Shown here in pieces: positions 17,628-25,857 of a stretch of 64,000 nucleotides of DNA. The stretch is from JAFTYO01 sp045613125 (GTDB lineage: Bacteria > Pseudomonadota > Alphaproteobacteria > RF32 > CAG-239), in assembly GCA_045613125.1 (NCBI GenBank), contig JAZLAM010000005.1, positions 1 to 64,000 on the forward strand, written 5' to 3'. A program made the translations under genes and the position numbers. How positions within the stretch are numbered: the stretch's first letter is position 1; every line of letters begins with the position of its first letter. Under the pieces are notes generated by a model. That model worked only from the letters and a program-made list of their open reading frames with translations, had not been told where the DNA came from and made no database searches.

Positions 17628-18266
17628 ATGAACAATGACACTCTAAAAAATAAAACCTTGTTAGTCATTATTGTAACTCTTCTGACTATGTTTTTAGAAA
17701 TAGGTTTTGGTATATTAAGTGGTTCTATGTCATTAACTGCTGACGGAGTTCATATGGCAACGCATGTTTTTGCTTTAAGCATTACATATGCTGTTTGCCA
17801 TATTATTTCAAAACTTAAAGACAAAGAAAAAATCCTAAATGCATTGGGAGGATATACAAGTGCTATAGTTCTGCTTGCTACCGCAATCGGTATAATTTTT
17901 GAATCTGCACATCGTTTTATAAAACCTCATCATATTTCTTTTAACGAAGCCATATTAGTAACAGTTATAGGTCTTATAGTAAACATTATATGTATTGTCA
18001 TTATGTCAGGAAAAGGCCACCATAATCATAGTTGCGATTGTCATCACGAACATACTGAAAATTTAAATTTCAAAGCTGCATATTTACACATTTTAGCAGA
18101 TGTATTAACCTCGATTATGGCTATTCTTGCTTTAGTTTTAGGAAAATATTTCGGTCTTATTTTGTTAGATCCGCTAATCGGTATGTTGGGAGGTTTTATC
18201 ATCTTAAAATGGGCAACAAACCTATTAAAATCTTCATTTAATACATTGATTAATCAAGAAAGATAA
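17628..18266 (+). CDS. Cation diffusion facilitator (DmeF-like), short form
   Basis: A metal(II)/proton antiporter, probably exporting Co, Zn, Ni or Cd. The 212-residue protein has about six membrane helices with metal-site motifs ADGVHMATH (helix 2) and HILADVLTS (helix 5). A His-rich cytoplasmic loop lies between helices 4 and 5 (GHHNHSCDCHHEH). The usual C-terminal cytoplasmic dimerisation domain is missing; it ends just after helix 6 (SSFNTLINQER), giving about two thirds of normal length. The frame is intact, so this is a natural short form. ATG follows AAAAGGAAGATATTT. Confidence 0.85.
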   Translation: MNNDTLKNKTLLVIIVTLLTMFLEIGFGILSGSMSLTADGVHMATHVFALSITYAVCHIISKLKDKEKILNALGGYTSAIVLLATAIGIIFESAHRFIKPHHISFNEAILVTVIGLIVNIICIVIMSGKGHHNHSCDCHHEHTENLNFKAAYLHILADVLTSIMAILALVLGKYFGLILLDPLIGMLGGFIILKWATNLLKSSFNTLINQER

Positions 18267-18270
18267 AATT

Positions 18271-19119
18271 ATGAAAAGTTGTTTAGTTTTAGAAGGTGGC
18301 GCTAAAAGAGGCATTTATACAGCCGGTGTTTTAGATGTTTTGCTTGAGAAGGGGATACTAACAGATGGAGTAATAGGTGTATCTGCAGGTGCAATACATG
18401 GTTGTTCATATGTAGCCAAACAACTGGGAAGAAGCATCAGATACAATATAAAATATAATGATGATTATCGTTTTATGAGTTTTAAATCTCTTTTCAAAAC
18501 CGGCAATATGGTAGATACAAAATTTGCTTATCATGAACTTCCTGATAAATTAGATCCTTTTGATCATGAAGCATTTGAAAAAGCTGATACAAAATTTTAT
18601 GCCACATGTACAAACTTAAAAACCGGAAAGCCTGAATATATTTTATGTCCTGATTTAAGGGAAAACCATATTGATTATTTAAGAGCTTCAGCTTCAATGC
18701 CATTGGTTTCACAAATTGTAAAATTAAACGGCAATTGTTACCTTGACGGAGGAATATCCGATAGTATTCCTGTAAAAGCGGCATTTGACTTAGGATATCA
18801 AAAAAACATTGTAGTGTTAACTCGTCCGGAAGGATATGTTAAAAAACCTTTTTCAATGTTATGGCTTGCGAAAATTTTTTATCATAAATTTCCAAATTTT
18901 ATAGCAACTTTAAGAAACAGACATAAAGATTATAACCAAACAATTAATGACATAAATGAAATGAAACAAAAGAAAAAAATATTAGTTATACAACCGAGCA
19001 AACTTGTAAAAATAAGTCGCATGGAAACAAACATTGAAACCATTAAACAGATGTATGAACTTGGAAGACATGATGCTTTAAATATGCTAAGCAATATCCG
19101 TGAGTTTTTAAAATCATAA
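18271..19119 (+). CDS. Patatin-like phospholipase (YjjU type)
   Basis: A predicted lipid acyl hydrolase with a Ser-Asp dyad. The 282-residue protein has the oxyanion motif EGGAKRGIYTAG (residues 8-19), the nucleophile elbow GVSAGA with Ser38, and the catalytic DGG motif in CYLDGGISDSIP. No signal peptide is seen, so it is probably cytosolic. It starts 4 bp after the CDF stop and is likely in the same transcript. Substrate is unknown. Confidence 0.88.
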   Translation: MKSCLVLEGGAKRGIYTAGVLDVLLEKGILTDGVIGVSAGAIHGCSYVAKQLGRSIRYNIKYNDDYRFMSFKSLFKTGNMVDTKFAYHELPDKLDPFDHEAFEKADTKFYATCTNLKTGKPEYILCPDLRENHIDYLRASASMPLVSQIVKLNGNCYLDGGISDSIPVKAAFDLGYQKNIVVLTRPEGYVKKPFSMLWLAKIFYHKFPNFIATLRNRHKDYNQTINDINEMKQKKKILVIQPSKLVKISRMETNIETIKQMYELGRHDALNMLSNIREFLKS

Positions 19120-19191
19120 AACCTATTGCAACATAAGTCCTGATAATATATAATGCAAAACATATTTTGATATATGTTAAAAGAGAATATT

Positions 19192-20937
19192 ATGACTAAT
19201 CGTAAAGTATGGGCCTTTTTATATAGATATGTAAAACAAGCAAAATATATGGTAATTTTGCTGTTGCTTATGTTTTTTGCCGCCAGTTTTTTAATGCGTA
19301 TGGAAAATTTTCTGACTGCTGAAATGATAGGTATAATTACAAATGCAACAAACTATGAAAACATTGTTTCAGAACTGGCAAAATACTTATTTTGGTTTAC
19401 CATTGTCATCATCTGTTTAAGCTCCGGAGATGCTTTAAGGCGCATTGTTGAAGCCTATTTTATTCCGTTTTTTAATGCTCAAGTTACAAAAGACTTGTTT
19501 GTAATGACACATAAACATTCTATTCGTTTTTTTGAAGAAGAAATGTCCGGCAACATTTCCGGCAAGGTAAAAAATATTGCTTCTAATGTCGAAAATATGT
19601 ATATGCACCTTTTGTTTGGTGTTGCAGTTCCTATTATGGAGATTGGAATGAGTTTGGCTTTTATTGCCATTGCAAATAAAACTCTAGCCCTCTTACTTGG
19701 CATACTTAATATATCACTTATGATTTTTACTTTATATTTCAGAAAACAAGTTTCTTCTTATTCAGAAGTAAAATCAAGACTCAATGCCGAAGCAAACGGA
19801 GTGTTTGTTGATACCGTAACAAACTCAGTATTAGTGAAAAGTTTTGCTAATTATTTTTACGAAAAGCATACTTTCTTTAAGGCTGTTAAAAAGGCCTCAA
19901 AAGCTCAACGAAAAGAGTTTTTCAAAATAGCTAAAGTAAACTGGATATCCAAAACATCTTTTGATGTATTGTATATATTATCTTATGCTTTAGTTTTTTA
20001 TTTTTGGTATAAATATAACTTAAGCGTTGCTAACGTTGTGCTTGTAACATCATTGTTTACCACAATGACCAATGCTATCAGAAATGTGGGATATTTAGCA
20101 AGTAACTTTGCTCAAGTGTTTGGTGCCGTAAAAGATGGTCTCGAGCTTTTAAATAAACCTTGCGAAGTTGTTGATAAACCTGGTGCCACTAATTTAAAAA
20201 TCAAAAACAACGATATTGTGTTTGAAAATGTTTCATACTGTTATAAACAAAATAAAAAACTGTTTAATAAATTTAACTTAACGATTGAAGCAAACAAAAA
20301 AGTAGGCCTTGTCGGACATTCGGGAGCCGGGAAATCCACCCTGATAAAACTGATATCTCGCTATTATGATGTCAATAAGGGGAAAATCCTGATTGATGGA
20401 ACCAATATTGCTGATGTAACCCAAGAGTCTTTACGAAAACACATTGCCCTCATTCCTCAAGAAAGTTCTCTTTTTAATCGCTCCATTATGGAAAATATAC
20501 GTTACGGAAATCCTAAAGCCACCGACCAACAAGTGATAGAAGCAGCTAAAAAAGCTTATATTCATGATTTTATTATGAGTTTACCTAATAAATATGAAAG
20601 TAAAGTAGGAGAAAGAGGCGTTATGCTTTCCGGTGGAGAAAGACAACGGATTGCCATTGCCAGAGCTGTTTTAAAAAATGCACCAATTTTAATTTTAGAT
20701 GAAGCCACCTCTGCCCTAGACAGTGAAAGCGAACGCTTTATTCAAAAATCTTTAAAAGAGCTTATGAAAGGCAAAACCGTTATTGCTATCGCCCACCGTT
20801 TATCAACATTAAACGAAATGGATGAACTGATTGTGCTTAAAAAAGGTAAAATAGTAGAAAGAGGAACACATAAACATTTGCTTAAAGAGAAAAATGAATA
20901 CTACAAATTTTATACCTTGCAACAACAGTTAAAATAA
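19192..20937 (+). CDS. ABC exporter, fused permease and ATPase (MsbA/AtmA-like)
   Basis: A homodimeric-type ABC exporter. An N-terminal six-helix membrane domain (about 20-320) precedes an ATPase domain with Walker A GHSGAGKST, Q-loop IPQESS, signature LSGGERQRIAIARA, Walker B ILILDEATSALD and the H-loop His (AIAHRLS). I prefer the ATG at 19192 (581 residues) because AAAAGAGA precedes it at good spacing; an ATG at 19174 has no ribosome-binding site. The cargo cannot be told; relatives move lipids, glutathione conjugates or peptides. It follows patatin by 72 bp. Confidence 0.9.
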   Translation: MTNRKVWAFLYRYVKQAKYMVILLLLMFFAASFLMRMENFLTAEMIGIITNATNYENIVSELAKYLFWFTIVIICLSSGDALRRIVEAYFIPFFNAQVTKDLFVMTHKHSIRFFEEEMSGNISGKVKNIASNVENMYMHLLFGVAVPIMEIGMSLAFIAIANKTLALLLGILNISLMIFTLYFRKQVSSYSEVKSRLNAEANGVFVDTVTNSVLVKSFANYFYEKHTFFKAVKKASKAQRKEFFKIAKVNWISKTSFDVLYILSYALVFYFWYKYNLSVANVVLVTSLFTTMTNAIRNVGYLASNFAQVFGAVKDGLELLNKPCEVVDKPGATNLKIKNNDIVFENVSYCYKQNKKLFNKFNLTIEANKKVGLVGHSGAGKSTLIKLISRYYDVNKGKILIDGTNIADVTQESLRKHIALIPQESSLFNRSIMENIRYGNPKATDQQVIEAAKKAYIHDFIMSLPNKYESKVGERGVMLSGGERQRIAIARAVLKNAPILILDEATSALDSESERFIQKSLKELMKGKTVIAIAHRLSTLNEMDELIVLKKGKIVERGTHKHLLKEKNEYYKFYTLQQQLK

Positions 20938-20979
20938 ACAAGTTATCTATATTTTTCATTGTTTATATATTGGTAAAAT

Positions 20980-21009
20980 ATGCTTGCAAATTAGTATATT
21001 TGTCTTATA
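20980..21009 (+). promoter_or_regulatory. fba promoter with CTTGCAAATTAGTA box
   Basis: TTGCAA (20984-20989), a 16-bp spacer and TATATT form a likely promoter. The 17-base block 20980-20996 is identical to one before rpsB (53246-53262). Confidence 0.55.
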
Positions 21010-21052
21010 TTTGCTTTGAGTTTTAATATATTTTTTTCAAAAGGAGAATATC

Positions 21053-22087
21053 ATGCCTTTAGTTTCTATGCGTCAAATTCTTGACCATGCAGCCGAAAAC
21101 GGCTACGGCGTTCCTGCTTTTAACATTAATGATATGGAACAAGTAATTGCTGTTTTACAAGCTGCAAAAAAAGTTAATGCACCGGTAATTTTGCAAACAT
21201 CTACCGGAGCTCGTAAATTTGCCGGTGACCCAATGATCCGCCATATGGTTCAAGCAGGAATTGAAATGTTCCCAGAATTGCCGATTTGTTTACACCAAGA
21301 TCACGGTTCATCAATCGATATTTGCCAATCTGCTATCGTAAACGGCTATTCTTCTGTTATGATGGATGGCTCTTTAGAAGCTGACGGCAAAACACCTTCT
21401 TCTTTTGAATATAACGTTAAAGTTACTAAAGAAGTTGTTGCTCGTGCTCATGCTGTCGGAGCTTCCGTTGAAGGTGAATTGGGCGTTATAGGTTCATTAG
21501 AAACTGGTAAAGGCGATAAAGAAGACGGGCATGGTGCTGAAGGTATAATTGATAAAAAACGTTTGGTAACCGATCCTGACGAAGCTGCTCGCTTTGTTGC
21601 AGAAACAAATGTTGATGCTTTAGCTGTTGCTGTCGGAACATCACATGGTGCATATAAATTTACACGTAAACCTGATGGTGAAATTTTGGCTATTGATGTA
21701 ATTGAAAAAATTCACCAAAAATTACCTAATACACATATGGTTATGCATGGTTCTTCTTCCGTTCCGCAAGAATTGCAAGATCTTATCAATGCTTATGGTG
21801 GCGCCATTCCTCAAACTTATGGTGTACCGGTTGAAGAAATTGTCAGAGGTATTAAATCTGGTGTAAGAAAAGTAAATGTTGACACAGACTGCCGTATGGC
21901 AATTACCGGAGCAATCCGTAAAGTTTTTGCTGAAAATCCGAAAGAATTTGACCCACGCAAATATCTTAAACCCGCTATTGAAGAAATGCAAAAAGTTTGC
22001 GAAGCTCGTTATATTGAGTTTGGAGCCGCCGGCTTTGGCGATAAGATTAAAGTTATTCCTTTATCGGAAATGGCTAAAAGATACTAA
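21053..22087 (+). CDS. fba: Class II fructose-bisphosphate aldolase
   Basis: Splits fructose 1,6-bisphosphate into dihydroxyacetone phosphate and glyceraldehyde 3-phosphate using zinc. The 344-residue protein has the class II signature with zinc-binding His (CLHQDHGSS), the catalytic region SVMMDGSLE, SVEGELGVIG and HGSSSVP, and a long insertion typical of the 345-residue subtype. ATG follows AAAAGGAGAATATC. It is monocistronic, with its own promoter and terminator. Together with eno and the ADP-kinase it represents glycolysis in this window. Confidence 0.96.
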   Translation: MPLVSMRQILDHAAENGYGVPAFNINDMEQVIAVLQAAKKVNAPVILQTSTGARKFAGDPMIRHMVQAGIEMFPELPICLHQDHGSSIDICQSAIVNGYSSVMMDGSLEADGKTPSSFEYNVKVTKEVVARAHAVGASVEGELGVIGSLETGKGDKEDGHGAEGIIDKKRLVTDPDEAARFVAETNVDALAVAVGTSHGAYKFTRKPDGEILAIDVIEKIHQKLPNTHMVMHGSSSVPQELQDLINAYGGAIPQTYGVPVEEIVRGIKSGVRKVNVDTDCRMAITGAIRKVFAENPKEFDPRKYLKPAIEEMQKVCEARYIEFGAAGFGDKIKVIPLSEMAKRY

Positions 22088-22104
22088 TCTTAGTTAGAAT
22101 CCTT

Positions 22105-22137
22105 AAAAACCCTTGGTAAAACTAAGGGTTTTTTTAT
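22105..22137 (+). terminator. fba terminator
   Basis: AACCCTT pairs with AAGGGTT around a short loop, followed by T7. Confidence 0.8.
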
Positions 22138-22212
22138 ATTAATTTAAAAATTGTTGTATTTTAACATTTATCACATTATATTAGAGGTGTTTTTGATTAG
22201 GGGATTGTTAAA

Positions 22213-22812
22213 ATGAAAAAATACTTATTTTTTACTTTATTTATGTATACAAACATAGCTCAAGCACAAACAGCATCAGATATAGAAAAGATAGAAAGTT
22301 ATCTTAACGGTATGCAATCTTTACAAGCAAACTTTGTTCAAACGGCAAGCAACGGCAACACTTCCGAAGGACAAATTTATATCGCAAAGCCTAATAAGAT
22401 ACGCATGGAATACGCAGATCCCACATCTGTTTTGATTGTCGGAAATGGTGATTATATCGTCTTCAACGATAAAGAATTGGATCAAGTAACAAACATAGAT
22501 TATGAAGACATTCCGGCAACGATGATTTTAGCCAATTCAATCAAAATTGACAATAATATATTAAAAATTGCAGATTTTTATAAAGATTCCGGCACAACAT
22601 CCATAACATTGAAACATTCAAAATCTGAAAATATCGGACCAATAACTTTAGTCTTTTCAAATAATCCTTTCGAACTTAAACAATGGAAAATTGTAGATCC
22701 TCAAAGTGTTGAAGTAACTTTATCACTATACAATGTTAATCAGAATACAACATTGAGTGAAGATCTGTTTAAATTTAAAAAACCTTCGAAAAACAAACGT
22801 CGCAGAAGATAA
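22213..22812 (+). CDS. lolA: Outer-membrane lipoprotein carrier LolA
   Basis: A periplasmic chaperone that ferries lipoproteins from LolCDE to the outer membrane. The 199-residue precursor has a signal peptide (MKKYLFFTLFMYTNIAQA). The fold motifs are YLNGMQSLQANFVQTASNG, then EGQIYIAKPNKIRMEYADP and FELKQWKIVDPQ. Alphaproteobacterial LolA usually lies beside other genes such as ftsK; here it stands alone. The basic end (KKPSKNKRRRR) is unusual for a periplasmic protein. No dedicated terminator is visible. Confidence 0.88.
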   Translation: MKKYLFFTLFMYTNIAQAQTASDIEKIESYLNGMQSLQANFVQTASNGNTSEGQIYIAKPNKIRMEYADPTSVLIVGNGDYIVFNDKELDQVTNIDYEDIPATMILANSIKIDNNILKIADFYKDSGTTSITLKHSKSENIGPITLVFSNNPFELKQWKIVDPQSVEVTLSLYNVNQNTTLSEDLFKFKKPSKNKRRRR

Positions 22813-22851
22813 ACACCCATAAGATATCATGTTTTGAGCAGAGATGATTAC

Positions 22852-22879
22852 AAAAAAGCACCCGAGAACATCGAGTGCT
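22852..22879 (-). terminator. Terminator of the 6S-like RNA
   Basis: On the minus strand AGCACTCGA and TCGGGTGCT form a 9-bp stem (one G-U) around TGTTC, followed by T6. Confidence 0.75.
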
Positions 22880-23051
22880 AAAAGTGTTATACAAGCCATC
22901 TGATCGTTTATCACATATCATATCGAACCGCAAGGACCAGGTGGGTGCCATATAATCAAACCACGATTTGAACAGTGACAGCTCCCTATATTATTAACGT
23001 TGGCTCGGATAGACCATGCGGAATATAACATATCAGACAGCCTGCCCTTTA
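22852..23051 (-). ncRNA. ssrS: Probable 6S RNA
   Basis: 6S RNA mimics an open promoter and sequesters sigma-70 RNA polymerase. On the minus strand a roughly 200-nt transcript is delimited by a promoter (TTGCTT 23087-23082, 17 bp, TAGTAT 23064-23059) and a terminator. The 5' segment 23045-23032 pairs with 22904-22891 over 14 bp including G-U pairs, giving the closing stem. Inside, CCGCA (23021-23017) pairs with TGCGG (22932-22928). A large central bubble lies between CCGAGCC and GGCACCCACCT, and a long hairpin arm tops it. These elements match alphaproteobacterial 6S RNAs as I remember them. Confidence 0.7.
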
Positions 23052-23058
23052 TGTATTT

Positions 23059-23087
23059 ATACTACCAAAAAATTTTGAAAGAAGCAA
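23059..23087 (-). promoter_or_regulatory. Promoter of the 6S-like RNA
   Basis: TTGCTT, a 17-bp spacer and TAGTAT on the minus strand place the transcription start near 23051. Confidence 0.6.
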
Positions 23088-23160
23088 GTATTTTATCTTT
23101 GGGAAATAAAAATAAATATATTGATTTTTCGATTACTATTATATATCATATATTCGTTAT

Positions 23161-23194
23161 AAATAAACCTCGCTTAGTTAAGCGAGGTTTATTT
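23161..23194 (-). terminator. Terminator of the lipoprotein gene
   Basis: A perfect palindrome of 16 bases per arm (23161-23176 with 23179-23194), with AT-rich outer arms, 15 bp beyond the stop. Confidence 0.8.
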
Positions 23195-23208
23195 ATTCAT
23201 CCACAAAA

Positions 23209-24495
23209 CTAATCATCTACATCTACATCTACATCTACATCTACATCTGTATCTGCAACTTCATCTTTCAGAGGCGCTTTTACATCAGAAACAGCATTCT
23301 TCTTTTTAACAGGAAGTGGAAAAATCTTCACTCCTTCATACTGTTCATCAGATTTAATTTTACTAGCCTTAGGCGTTATCTTTGAAACTTTAGGAGCATT
23401 ATCTTGCGAGACAGTTTTTGTAGTAACTGTTGTCTCTATATCAGAAGATTTTTTAGCTTTCACCTTTTCTTTTATAGCTGATACTTCATTAGCCACTGGT
23501 GCTGGATTTACAACAGAAGGTGTTTGGACTTGCTGTGGCTGATTTACTGCTGATGCTGGAGCTTGTATTCCTTGCCCTACGACAACGGTATGCGACATTT
23601 GTGTCGGAACCATAACTCCATCAACATTAACAGCCATTACAGGCTTTCCCGTTTCATCTAAAACCACCGGAATTGGATTACCGTTAGCATCAAGTATCAT
23701 TGGGACAGGCATTCCATAAGTGTCACCTGAAATAGGCATTATCGGAGCTCCTATAGGCATTGGCGTCATCTGCTCAGGCTTTGGTTCTTCTTTTAAAATT
23801 AAATCTGGCGATAAAGGATAAGCATCTTGAGGCAATCTCATAAGCATATATCCAGAATCACCACCATAAGCCGGACCTGAAAGACCGATAGAATAGTATC
23901 CACCAATATAACCATAATCTAAATCAATATAGTCAATAGCAAACAGTGTCTTTATTGTAGTGTTACCTATGGTAGTCATTTTACAACTATAACCGGCATC
24001 TTCCATTATAATATTATCGGTATTTTTAACATAAACCAATGTTTTTGCCGGCTTACAAACAGGAGACTGGCCATTATAAGATACATTATAATTTAAAATC
24101 AAATCAAGAGATTTACTACCGATAGATGCCGACACGTCGGTAATTTTAACATCGTCGATATACATATTAGCTGGCGTTACACCTACTGTCACAGGAATAG
24201 TAACATAATTTTCGGTACAAATATGGCTGGTAGCATCAGCTCTACATAACAAAGCCTTATTTTGAGAATTGTTATCCAGAAGATGCAACAAAGAATTATA
24301 GATATATTCTTTTGACATTGCAAGTTTTGCCGGAGCACATTGCTTTTGGCGACAAACCACCACCGAAGACGGCATTTCAATTTGAGGTTGCCAGTTTTCA
24401 GCCCGACGAACACTATTAATATAAAACTGGTTAGTGCAAGAAGCGACAAAACCAACACCTACAGTCAATAAACATAAGCTCAATTTTTTAATCAC
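23209..24495 (-). CDS. Large lipoprotein with Pro/Val-rich region and acidic repeat tail
   Basis: No family recognised. I choose GTG at 24495 because AAGGA lies seven bases upstream and it yields a standard lipoprotein signal (MIKKLSLCLLTVGVGFVASC, lipobox VASC); an ATG 27 bp upstream adds nine implausible residues. The 428-residue product has a globular part (about 20-230) with six cysteines, a region of degenerate Pro/Met/Val repeats (about 235-310, DANGNPIPVVLDETGKPV), a Lys/Thr/Val linker, and an acidic DVDVDVDVDVDD end. The end is encoded by a 6-bp tandem repeat. It is probably attached to the outer or inner membrane. Confidence 0.65.
   Translation of the reverse strand: MIKKLSLCLLTVGVGFVASCTNQFYINSVRRAENWQPQIEMPSSVVVCRQKQCAPAKLAMSKEYIYNSLLHLLDNNSQNKALLCRADATSHICTENYVTIPVTVGVTPANMYIDDVKITDVSASIGSKSLDLILNYNVSYNGQSPVCKPAKTLVYVKNTDNIIMEDAGYSCKMTTIGNTTIKTLFAIDYIDLDYGYIGGYYSIGLSGPAYGGDSGYMLMRLPQDAYPLSPDLILKEEPKPEQMTPMPIGAPIMPISGDTYGMPVPMILDANGNPIPVVLDETGKPVMAVNVDGVMVPTQMSHTVVVGQGIQAPASAVNQPQQVQTPSVVNPAPVANEVSAIKEKVKAKKSSDIETTVTTKTVSQDNAPKVSKITPKASKIKSDEQYEGVKIFPLPVKKKNAVSDVKAPLKDEVADTDVDVDVDVDVDD
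23214..23255. repeat. Hexanucleotide tandem repeat (CATCTA)n
   Basis: Five perfect CATCTA units (23214-23243) and two degenerate ones encode alternating Asp-Val at the C terminus of the lipoprotein. Because the unit is 6 bp, slippage would change tail length without breaking the frame. Confidence 0.9.
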
Positions 24496-24579
24496 GGTTA
24501 AATCCTTTAAACAAGTGAACATACTAAATATGACACACTATAAGGCAATAATATGAAAGAAAAGTAAACAAAAATAAAC

Positions 24580-24608
24580 TTGCTTAATTTTTGTTTGAGT
24601 TTTATACT
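24580..24608 (+). promoter_or_regulatory. Promoter of the secreted nuclease
   Basis: TTGCTT (24580-24585), a 17-bp spacer and TATACT (24603-24608). It resembles the promoters at 27290, 28024 and 28682, sharing AAATAAAC-rich upstream sequence. Confidence 0.65.
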
Positions 24609-24629
24609 AATAAAAAAATGGAGACGACT

Positions 24630-25118
24630 ATGAAAATACTACTTGTTTTGATACTAATTTTCACCTTTGAAGCTAGAGCTGAAAGTCCTGTAATTGATGG
24701 AGACAGCTTAAGAATAAATAATAAAAATATCAGACTTATAGGTATAGATGCACCAGAATATGACCAATATTGCTTTGATGCTAATAACATAGAATATGAG
24801 TGTGGGCAAGAAGCTTACATGTTCTTAAAAATATTGGTTGAAAACGGATTAAAGCAAAATCAAAAATTAAAATGTAACAAAAAAGGTATGGATAAGTATA
24901 AACGTGATTTAAGTGAATGCTTCATAGGTAATATCAACATCAACAAAGCCATGATAAAATCAGGATACGCAGTAGTATACCGTCATGACAGCTATCAAAA
25001 ATTAGAAGATCAAGCCAGAAAACGCCAAATTGGTATTTGGCAAGGTAAATTTATGCGCCCAGAATTATACAGAATTTTAAACAAATATAAAAACAATAAA
25101 AAAAATATTTCAAAATAA
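24630..25118 (+). CDS. Secreted thermonuclease-family (SNase-like) protein
   Basis: A staphylococcal-nuclease-fold enzyme predicted to cut DNA or RNA outside the cytoplasm. I choose ATG 24630: it follows GGAGACGACT and gives a signal peptide (MKILLVLILIFTFEARA). Upstream in-frame ATGs lie before or at the predicted transcription start. The 162-residue protein keeps the core: DGDSLRI, IRLIGIDAPEYDQ, CGQEAYMFLK, DKYKRDLSECF with the catalytic-type Arg, and SGYAVVYR. Cysteine pairs (YCFD, YECGQ, KCNKK, ECFIG) may stabilise it in the periplasm. It stands alone before the rplU operon. Confidence 0.85.
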   Translation: MKILLVLILIFTFEARAESPVIDGDSLRINNKNIRLIGIDAPEYDQYCFDANNIEYECGQEAYMFLKILVENGLKQNQKLKCNKKGMDKYKRDLSECFIGNININKAMIKSGYAVVYRHDSYQKLEDQARKRQIGIWQGKFMRPELYRILNKYKNNKKNISK

Positions 25119-25130
25119 GACAGATTCTTG

Positions 25131-25158
25131 TTGACACGTTTAAAAAGTTATGTATATT
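25131..25158 (+). promoter_or_regulatory. rplU-rpmA promoter
   Basis: TTGACA (25131-25136), 16 bp, TATATT (25153-25158), leaving a 46-nt leader before rplU. Confidence 0.75.
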
Positions 25159-25204
25159 GCATTCAACTATTTATGTTTAAATTTAAAAGTTTAGGTGAAT
25201 AAAA

Positions 25205-25507
25205 ATGTACGCAGTAATTAAAACAGGCGGAAAACAATATAAAGTAGCAACAGGTGATGTTGTAAAAATTGAAAAAATCGCCGGTGAAGAAGGTAAAGAG
25301 ATAATCTTTAACGAAGTTTTGGCTTTAGGTGAAAACGTTGGCACTCCTTTGGTTGCTGGAGCTTCCGTAAAAGCTCTTGTATTAAAGCAAGCTAAAGACG
25401 CTAAAGTTATTATCTTCAAGAAAAAAAGAAGACAAAATTATCGTCGTAAAAATGGTCACAGACAACAAATTACATTAGTTAAAATCACTGATGTTTGTGG
25501 CAAATAA
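25205..25507 (+). CDS. rplU: 50S ribosomal protein L21
   Basis: A large-subunit rRNA-binding protein. The 100-residue product starts with the family signature MYAVIKTGGKQYKV and has the basic RRQNYRRKNGHRQ segment near the C terminus. It is the first gene of rplU-rpmA, the near-universal order, 19 bp before rpmA. Confidence 0.97.
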   Translation: MYAVIKTGGKQYKVATGDVVKIEKIAGEEGKEIIFNEVLALGENVGTPLVAGASVKALVLKQAKDAKVIIFKKKRRQNYRRKNGHRQQITLVKITDVCGK

Positions 25508-25526
25508 GGGATAAGGAGTAAGACAA

Positions 25527-25778
25527 ATGGCACATAAGAAGTCAGGTGGTAGCTCATCAAACGGTCGCGATTCTATCGGACGTCGTTTGGGTGTGAAAAA
25601 ATTCGGTGGCGAAGCTGTTATTCCGGGAAACATTATTATCCGTCAACGCGGAACAAAATATCACCCGGGAACAAATGTTGATATGGGTAAAGACCATACA
25701 ATTTTTGCTGTAGCAGAAGGCAAGGTTGAATTTAAGAAAAAAGATGACAAGGTCTTTGTTTCTGTAGTTACCGAATAG
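25527..25778 (+). CDS. rpmA: 50S ribosomal protein L27
   Basis: Lies near the peptidyl transferase centre. The 83-residue protein begins MAHKKSGGSSSNGRDS with the family motif GNIIIRQRGTKYHPGTNV. There is no cleavable N-terminal extension. ATG follows GGGATAAGGAGTAAGACAA. A terminator separates it from obgE. Confidence 0.97.
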   Translation: MAHKKSGGSSSNGRDSIGRRLGVKKFGGEAVIPGNIIIRQRGTKYHPGTNVDMGKDHTIFAVAEGKVEFKKKDDKVFVSVVTE

Positions 25779-25798
25779 TTTGAAAACTTTTCAGGTGG

Positions 25799-25826
25799 AG
25801 GGGGTAATTTTTTACCCCCTTTGTTT
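25799..25826 (+). terminator. rpmA terminator
   Basis: AGGGGGTAA (25799-25807) pairs with TTACCCCCT (25812-25820), followed by a T-rich tract. Confidence 0.8.
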
Positions 25827-25857
25827 TACTAAATAATTTTTTATAAATTGAGGCGAT

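Larger units (their letters stand above)
22813..23208. other. Gap holding the 6S RNA candidate
   Basis: No protein gene is supported. The gap is explained by the minus-strand 6S-like RNA (22852-23051), its promoter (23059-23087) and the terminator of the lipoprotein gene (23161-23194). Confidence 0.6.

Noticed and set aside
22852..23051. tmRNA or RNase P RNA
   Set aside because: No tRNA-like ends, tag-peptide ORF or RNase P conserved core is visible; length and bubble architecture fit 6S RNA.
23214..23255. CRISPR-like direct repeats
   Set aside because: The unit is only 6 bp without spacers and lies inside a coding frame. No CRISPR array or cas gene was seen in the window.
24189..24458. 89-codon ORF on the minus strand within the lipoprotein gene
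   Set aside because: It is a different frame of the same region and lacks a ribosome-binding site and signal.
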